DNA of 64,000 nt from Nonomuraea cypriaca (GTDB lineage: Bacteria > Actinomycetota > Actinomycetes > Streptosporangiales > Streptosporangiaceae), in assembly GCF_015645445.1 (NCBI RefSeq), contig NZ_JADOGI010000033.1, positions 1-64,000 on the forward strand, given 5' to 3'. How positions within the stretch are numbered: the first letter of the stretch is position 1; every line of letters begins with the position of its first letter. A program made the translations under genes and the position numbers. The notes beneath the pieces are model-generated. The model worked only from the letters and a program-made list of their open reading frames with translations. It did not search any database and was not told the origin of the DNA. Positions 59,654 through 64,000 of the stretch are shown piece after piece.

Positions 59654-62533
59654 ATGCCGTGGGGACCGGCCCGCGTCCCTTCCTCGGGATCCCTGTCCGA
59701 CGTGCTCATCGGCCGCCGGTCCGAGCTGGCACTCCTGCGCGCGATCGTCGCCGCCCCGCCGTCACTCGCCCTGATCGAGGGCGAGGCGGGCATCGGCAAG
59801 AGCCGCCTGGTGGGCGAACTGCTCGCCACCACCGAACTGGCCGGCGCCCGCAGGCTGGTCGGCCAGTGCGAGCAGCTCCAGGAGCCGCTGCCACTGTCAC
59901 CCCTGCTCGACGCGTTCCGCCTGGCCGCCGGCGAGCTGGCCAGGTCCAGGCCGCTCAACCCGGTGACCGGCGCGCTGGCGCCGCTGCTGCCCGAGATCGC
60001 CGGGCACCTGCCGCCCCCGCCGCCCCCGCTGCCCGACCAGCGGGCGGAGCGGCACCGGGTGTTCCGTGCCGCCGTCGCGCTGCTCGACCATCTGAGCCCG
60101 CTGGTGCTCGTACTCGAGGATGTGCACTGGGCCGACGGCGGCACGCACGACTTCCTCGCCTACCTCGCCGCGCACCAGCCGAGGGACCTGTCGGTGATCC
60201 TCACGGTCCGCACCGAGGCGGGCAGGCTGCCGATCCGCGAGGCGTTCGCCCGCGCGCCGTCCGGCCCGGCACGCTCCGTCGGCCTCACCCCGCTGAGCCC
60301 GCCCGACGTGGAGGAGCTCGCGCGGGGCGTGCTCAAGACCGACCTCCCCGGCGCGTTCGCCGCCCTGCTCTACGAGAAGACCGGCGGCATCCCGTTCGTC
60401 GTCGAGGAGGTGCTGCGCACGCTGCTCGAACGCCTGCCCGCCGGCGAGATCCCCGGCCGTCCCGACGTGCTGGCGGGCCTGGCCGTCCCGACGGTCCTGC
60501 GCGACGTGGTGCTGCAGCGCCTGTCCTCGCTCGACGCCCCGGCGCGGGAGATCCTCTGCGCCGCCGCGGTCATCGGCATGACGCCCGACGACCGCGTACT
60601 CGCCGAGGTCACCGGCCGCGACGCGGCCGAGATCGCCGGCGCGCTCGGCAGGGCGCAGGCGGTCGGACTCCTGCACGAGGAGGGCGGCCACTGCCACTTC
60701 CGCCACGCGCTGGCCAGGCAGATCGTGTACGAGTCCATGGCCGTGTCCGGCCGCCGCTGGCTGCACCTCAAGACCGCGCGCGCCCTGGAGTCCGGGGCCG
60801 GGCCGAGACCGGTCGCCAGGCTCGCCCACCACTACCGGCACGCCGGGCACACCACGGAGTTCGTGGACAACGCCGAGGCGGCCGCCGACACCGCGCTGTC
60901 CCACGGCAACGACGCCACGGCCGCGCGGTTCCTGCTCCAGGCACTGGAGATCGACGAGTTACCCGGCGAGACGCGGGTACGGCTGGCCGTCAAGCTCGGT
61001 CGTTCGGCGGTCGACGGGCTGGCGCACGCGGAGGCCGTACCCATACTCGAACGCCTCCTCGCCACCGAACCCCTCCCCTCCGATCGGCGCGGCGAGCTGC
61101 GCTTCGCGCTCGGCCGGCTGCTGCGCCAGCACGGCGAGGCCAGAGCCGGGCACCTCCAGATCGAGCAGGCCATCGACGATCTCGCCGATCAGCCCGCGCT
61201 GCTCGGCCGCGCGCTCGCCGTGCTGGCCGCGCCCGAGACCGTCGTGGACCGGCACGTCAGCGAGCACGCCATCAGGTGCGACCAGGCCGAGGAGGCCGCG
61301 CGGCGCAGCGGCGACCACGACGTCGCCATCGCCGTACGCATCGCGCGCGCCTCACTCCTGCTCGAACAGGGCGACCCGGAGAGCGAGCGGCTGATCGACG
61401 AGCTGCTGCGCGACGACCGGCTGCGCGCCGTGCCGAGGGAGCGCGCCCGCGCCTGCCTCAACTGGGCACAGGGCGCCCTGCACGTCGGGCACCTGCGGCG
61501 CGCCGAAGCGCTGCTCGCCGAGGGTCGCGAGGCCGCCGACCAGGTCGGATACCTGCGGGTGGTGGAGGTCGTCGAGCTCGTGACGGCCGCTGCAGACCGG
61601 GCGGCCGGGCGGTGGGAGGGGCTGGAGGAGCGGGTTCGCCGGCTGGGGGGCACGGCGTCCATGTTCGCGGCCGCGTCGCAGGACTCCCGGCTGCTGCACG
61701 GCGCCCTGCTGGCCGCGACAGGCCCGGCCGAGGAGGCCATCGCCATCCTGGTCAACGTGATCGCCGTCGCCGAGCGCGCCGGGGCGGTCTGGCCGCTCAT
61801 CCCCGCCCGCACGACCCTGTCCCGGCTGCTGCTGACGCTGGACGACGCCGCGGGCGCGGCCGAGGTCGCGACCACGGCGCTGGCCCACGTACGGTCCAAG
61901 GGCAACTGGGTGTGGGGGGCCGAGACCGTGCTCTGCCTCGTCGACGCCCTGGACGTCCGCGGCTCGGCCGGCACCGCCGCACCGCTGGTGGCCGAGCTGG
62001 CCGCCGGGATCGTGGGGGCCGACGCGCCGCTCGCCCAGGCCGCCCTGCTGACCGCCCGCGCCGTTCTCGCGCCGGAGGAGGCCGACGGGCTGCTCGACGC
62101 CGCCCGTACCACGTTGGGCGAGGCCGGGCTGCGCTACGACGAGGCGCTGGCGAGCGAGCGCCTGGGCCGCCACCGCTGCGAACACGCCGGCGACGGCGGG
62201 CCCATCCTGGAAAGCGCTCTGCGGATGTACGGAACGATGGGGGCGGATCGCGACATCGCCCGGATCTGCCGGATCATGCGGCAGAACGGCGTGCCCATCC
62301 CGTATCCGTGGCGGGGCGGGCGGCCCTCGCACGGGCAGACGTTGTCGTCGCGGGAGCGCGAGGTGGCGCTGCTGGCGGCCGAGGGCAAGACGAACCAGGA
62401 GATCGCCACCGAGCTGTTCCTGTCCAGGCGGACCGTGGAGAGCCACGTCTCCAGCGCGCTGCGCAAGCTCGGGCTGCTGTCGCGGAAGGAACTGCGGGGG
62501 CTCGAAGTCGAGCGGCCGTTCGACGACGGGTGA
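59654..62533 (+). CDS. LuxR-family LAL regulator (AAA ATPase)
   Basis: 959 residues from ATG 59654, 5 bp after a GGGGGTGG-like site. Walker A GEAGIGKS (about 44-51) and Walker [15 protein letters not shown] define the N-terminal ATPase. A long helical middle (TPR-like) precedes a C-terminal Lux[47 protein letters not shown] proteins are large ATP-dependent activators of pathway genes. It shares an operator region with the divergent subtilase gene, so it may activate that gene. Confidence 0.9.
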   Translation: MPWGPARVPSSGSLSDVLIGRRSELALLRAIVAAPPSLALIEGEAGIGKSRLVGELLATTELAGARRLVGQCEQLQEPLPLSPLLDAFRLAAGELARSRPLNPVTGALAPLLPEIAGHLPPPPPPLPDQRAERHRVFRAAVALLDHLSPLVLVLEDVHWADGGTHDFLAYLAAHQPRDLSVILTVRTEAGRLPIREAFARAPSGPARSVGLTPLSPPDVEELARGVLKTDLPGAFAALLYEKTGGIPFVVEEVLRTLLERLPAGEIPGRPDVLAGLAVPTVLRDVVLQRLSSLDAPAREILCAAAVIGMTPDDRVLAEVTGRDAAEIAGALGRAQAVGLLHEEGGHCHFRHALARQIVYESMAVSGRRWLHLKTARALESGAGPRPVARLAHHYRHAGHTTEFVDNAEAAADTALSHGNDATAARFLLQALEIDELPGETRVRLAVKLGRSAVDGLAHAEAVPILERLLATEPLPSDRRGELRFALGRLLRQHGEARAGHLQIEQAIDDLADQPALLGRALAVLAAPETVVDRHVSEHAIRCDQAEEAARRSGDHDVAIAVRIARASLLLEQGDPESERLIDELLRDDRLRAVPRERARACLNWAQGALHVGHLRRAEALLAEGREAADQVGYLRVVEVVELVTAAADRAAGRWEGLEERVRRLGGTASMFAAASQDSRLLHGALLAATGPAEEAIAILVNVIAVAERAGAVWPLIPARTTLSRLLLTLDDAAGAAEVATTALAHVRSKGNWVWGAETVLCLVDALDVRGSAGTAAPLVAELAAGIVGADAPLAQAALLTARAVLAPEEADGLLDAARTTLGEAGLRYDEALASERLGRHRCEHAGDGGPILESALRMYGTMGADRDIARICRIMRQNGVPIPYPWRGGRPSHGQTLSSREREVALLAAEGKTNQEIATELFLSRRTVESHVSSALRKLGLLSRKELRGLEVERPFDDG

Positions 62534-62543
62534 GCCGCTCAAG

Positions 62544-62672
62544 TGCTCCCAGCCGACGGTTGGGCCGCTCAGCGGATCAGGCGGTGCTCCCAGGCGACGG
62601 TTGAGCCGCTCAGGGGACCAGGCGGTGCTCCCAGGCGACGGTTGAGCCGCTCAGGGGACCAGGCGGTGCTCC
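62544..62672. repeat. 41-bp tandem repeats copied from a response-regulator 3' end
   Basis: Three 41-bp units (starting GCTCCCAG at about 62547, 62588 and 62629) are followed by a partial unit that is the coding 3' end of the minus-strand response regulator (stop 62651-62653). Two units are identical and the leftmost differs at a few bases. The repeats fill the convergent junction with the LAL gene. Confidence 0.9.
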
Positions 62673-63301
62673 CAGGCCCAGGCGGCTATCTCCGTACGGT
62701 TGCGCAGGCCGAGCTTGGACCGGACGACCGAGACGTGGCCCTTGACGGTGCTCACCGAGATGAACAGCTCCGCGGCGATCTCCCTGTTCGTCCGCCCTCT
62801 GGCCACGGCCCTGACTACTTCGGTCTCACGGACGGACAGGGGCGTCTCCCCGGCCGGCCGGCCGGCCTGCCGCTCGCCGGTTATGTGGCGCAGCAGGCGC
62901 AGGGTCAGCGACGGCGAGATCAGGGCCTCTCCCGCGTGCGCGGCCCTGACGGCCTCGACGAGCAGCTCGGGGCCCGCGTCCTTGAGCACGAAACCGGCCG
63001 CGCCGCCGCGCAGCGCGCCTTTGACGTACTCGTCGAGGTCGAACGTGGTGAGCACGATCACGCGCAGCGGGTCGCGTACGCCGGGGCCGGCCAGGGCGCG
63101 GGTGACCTCGATGCCGTCGAGGCCGGGCATCTGGACGTCCACCAGGCACACGTCGGGGCGGTGCCGGCGAGCCAGCGCCACCGCCTCGACGCCGTCCGCG
63201 GCCTCGGCGACCACGGTGATGCCTGGCTGGTCCTCGAGAATGAGCCGCAGACTGCGCCGGATCAGCTGCTGGTCATCGGCGAGCAGCACCCCGATGCTCA
63301 C
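62651..63301 (-). CDS. NarL/FixJ-family response regulator
   Basis: 216 residues: receiver domain with phospho-Asp in VCLVDVQMPGLDGIEVTRAL, acidic DD in VLLADDQQLIRRSLR and Lys in FVLKDAGPELL; LuxR HTH at the C-terminus (LSVRETEVVRAVARGRTNRE, IAAELFISVSTVKGHVS). It overlaps its sensor kinase by 4 bp (ATGA). The final codons recur as tandem repeats beyond its stop. Confidence 0.92.
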   Translation of the reverse strand: MSIGVLLADDQQLIRRSLRLILEDQPGITVVAEAADGVEAVALARRHRPDVCLVDVQMPGLDGIEVTRALAGPGVRDPLRVIVLTTFDLDEYVKGALRGGAAGFVLKDAGPELLVEAVRAAHAGEALISPSLTLRLLRHITGERQAGRPAGETPLSVRETEVVRAVARGRTNREIAAELFISVSTVKGHVSVVRSKLGLRNRTEIAAWAWEHRLVP

Positions 63302-64000
63302 CGAGCCGCCGGCTTCGGCTCGGGAGCCTGGGTGGACCCGAGTGCGAGCCCGGTCGTGGGCTCGCTGGTGGGTCCGGTCGCGGGCCCGGGAATGGGCCCG
63401 GTCGCGGGCCCGGGAATGGGCCCGGGGGTGGGCAGGGTGGCGTGGACCGACCAGCCGGTTCCCGGGCGTGGGCCCGCGTGCAGGGTGCCGCCCAGGGCCT
63501 CGACGCGTTCGCGCATCCCGAGCAGGCCGTAGCCGCCGCGGCGGGGATGGCGGGCCGGCGGGGCATCGTCCACGACCTCGACGGCGACCGCGTCCCGATC
63601 CTGCGTGATGGTGACGGTCACCGAGCGGGCGTCCCCGGCGTGCCGGGAGACGTTGGTCAGCGACTCCTGCACGACCCGGTACACCATGCCGGCCACATCA
63701 GGCCGCCACCTCAGCTCGCCGTCGGGCAGCCGCAGGCGCACCGGAGGGCCGGGGAAGCGCTCGACGAGATCGCTGAGCCGCTCGGGCCCCAACGGGTCGG
63801 CCGCATCCTGCCCGGCGGTGCGGAGGAGGCCGACGACGTGGCGGGTGGCGGCCAGGGCCTCCGCGCCGGCGGCTTCGATGCCGGCCAGGGAGTCCGCCGC
63901 CTGCTCCGGGTCCTTGCGGGCGATGAGCCGGGCGGCCTGGGCTTGGAGTACGACGCTGGTGATGTGGTGGGCGACGACGTCGTGCAGGTCCCTGGCCAGG
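63298..64000 (-). CDS. Sensor histidine kinase, C-terminal part (runs off right edge)
   Basis: The visible 234 codons include the HisKA_3 phospho-acceptor site (LARDLHDVVAHHITSVVLQA) and an HATPase domain (VVQESLTNVSRHAG, GGYGLLGMRERVEALGG). The C-terminal tail consists of GPIPGPATG-type repeats, encoded by tandem DNA around 63370-63430. It partners the overlapping response regulator. The sensor and membrane part are outside the window. Confidence 0.9.
   Translation of the reverse strand, partial: LARDLHDVVAHHITSVVLQAQAARLIARKDPEQAADSLAGIEAAGAEALAATRHVVGLLRTAGQDAADPLGPERLSDLVERFPGPPVRLRLPDGELRWRPDVAGMVYRVVQESLTNVSRHAGDARSVTVTITQDRDAVAVEVVDDAPPARHPRRGGYGLLGMRERVEALGGTLHAGPRPGTGWSVHATLPTPGPIPGPATGPIPGPATGPTSEPTTGLALGSTQAPEPKPAAR

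Noticed and set aside
59617..62604. 995-codon open frame overlapping the LAL regulator
   Set aside because: It is a shifted frame of the LAL gene with Arg/Pro/Ala bias and no motif.

Overview
The window is very GC-rich DNA with almost no gene-free space. It looks like a chromosomal segment of a filamentous actinomycete. The evidence is mycelial-type regulators (GlnR, an ECF sigma/zf-HC2 anti-sigma style, a LuxR-type LAL regulator, STAND NTPases), the MurT/GatD lipid II amidation pair, frequent GTG/TTG starts and strong C/G third positions. A Streptosporangiaceae (Nonomuraea-like) host is my inference; no rRNA or other taxonomic marker is present.

Layout. 0-12.4 kb: a GntR regulator cut by the left edge and divergent from an FAD monooxygenase; a DUF2207 membrane protein; asparaginase; dtd; ygfZ; a Fur-family regulator with Nur-type metal ligands; DUF2470 and nitrobindin genes; an IS200/IS605-type element (intact-looking TnpB, damaged TnpA); a DsrE-like gene; an ArsR-SRPBCC fusion; gatD/murT; and YjdF. 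13-22.5 kb: a divergent cluster of a HerA-type ATPase, a membrane-anchored partner whose Walker lysine is replaced by tryptophan, three single-pass proteins with similar Ig-like ectodomains, and a polytopic membrane protein. 22.7-29.6 kb: an ECF sigma/reversed-domain Ada pair, a sulfur operon (DUF4395, sulfurtransferase, DUF1416) behind a Cys-containing leader peptide, thioredoxin, a second sigma/anti-sigma pair, an LmeA-like protein, a MoaD-like protein and glnR.

29.7-44.4 kb: a CRP-NB-ARC-TPR protein, several small enzyme genes, a TetR gene facing an aldo/keto reductase remnant, a FUSC protein, and a four-gene operon joining an ABC-transporter-like set (with a degenerate ATPase) to a membrane-anchored STAND protein. 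44.4-51.3 kb: a PHP phosphoesterase, a sigma/anti-sigma pair, a transmembrane pseudokinase with two micro-ORFs, an MFS transporter, a MerR-type promoter before a PH-like membrane protein, and a stand-alone LigD polymerase domain. 51.4-64 kb: a TPP riboswitch with thiD-tenA, cstA and a small partner, a large secreted subtilase with a propeller domain facing a LAL regulator, and a two-component pair cut by the right edge.

Two themes stand out. Several protein families occur as inactive copies beside active-looking ones: the HerA partner, the ABC ATPase, the STAND P-loop, the pseudokinase and TnpA. In addition, the 3' ends of minus-strand genes are duplicated in tandem at five convergent gene junctions.
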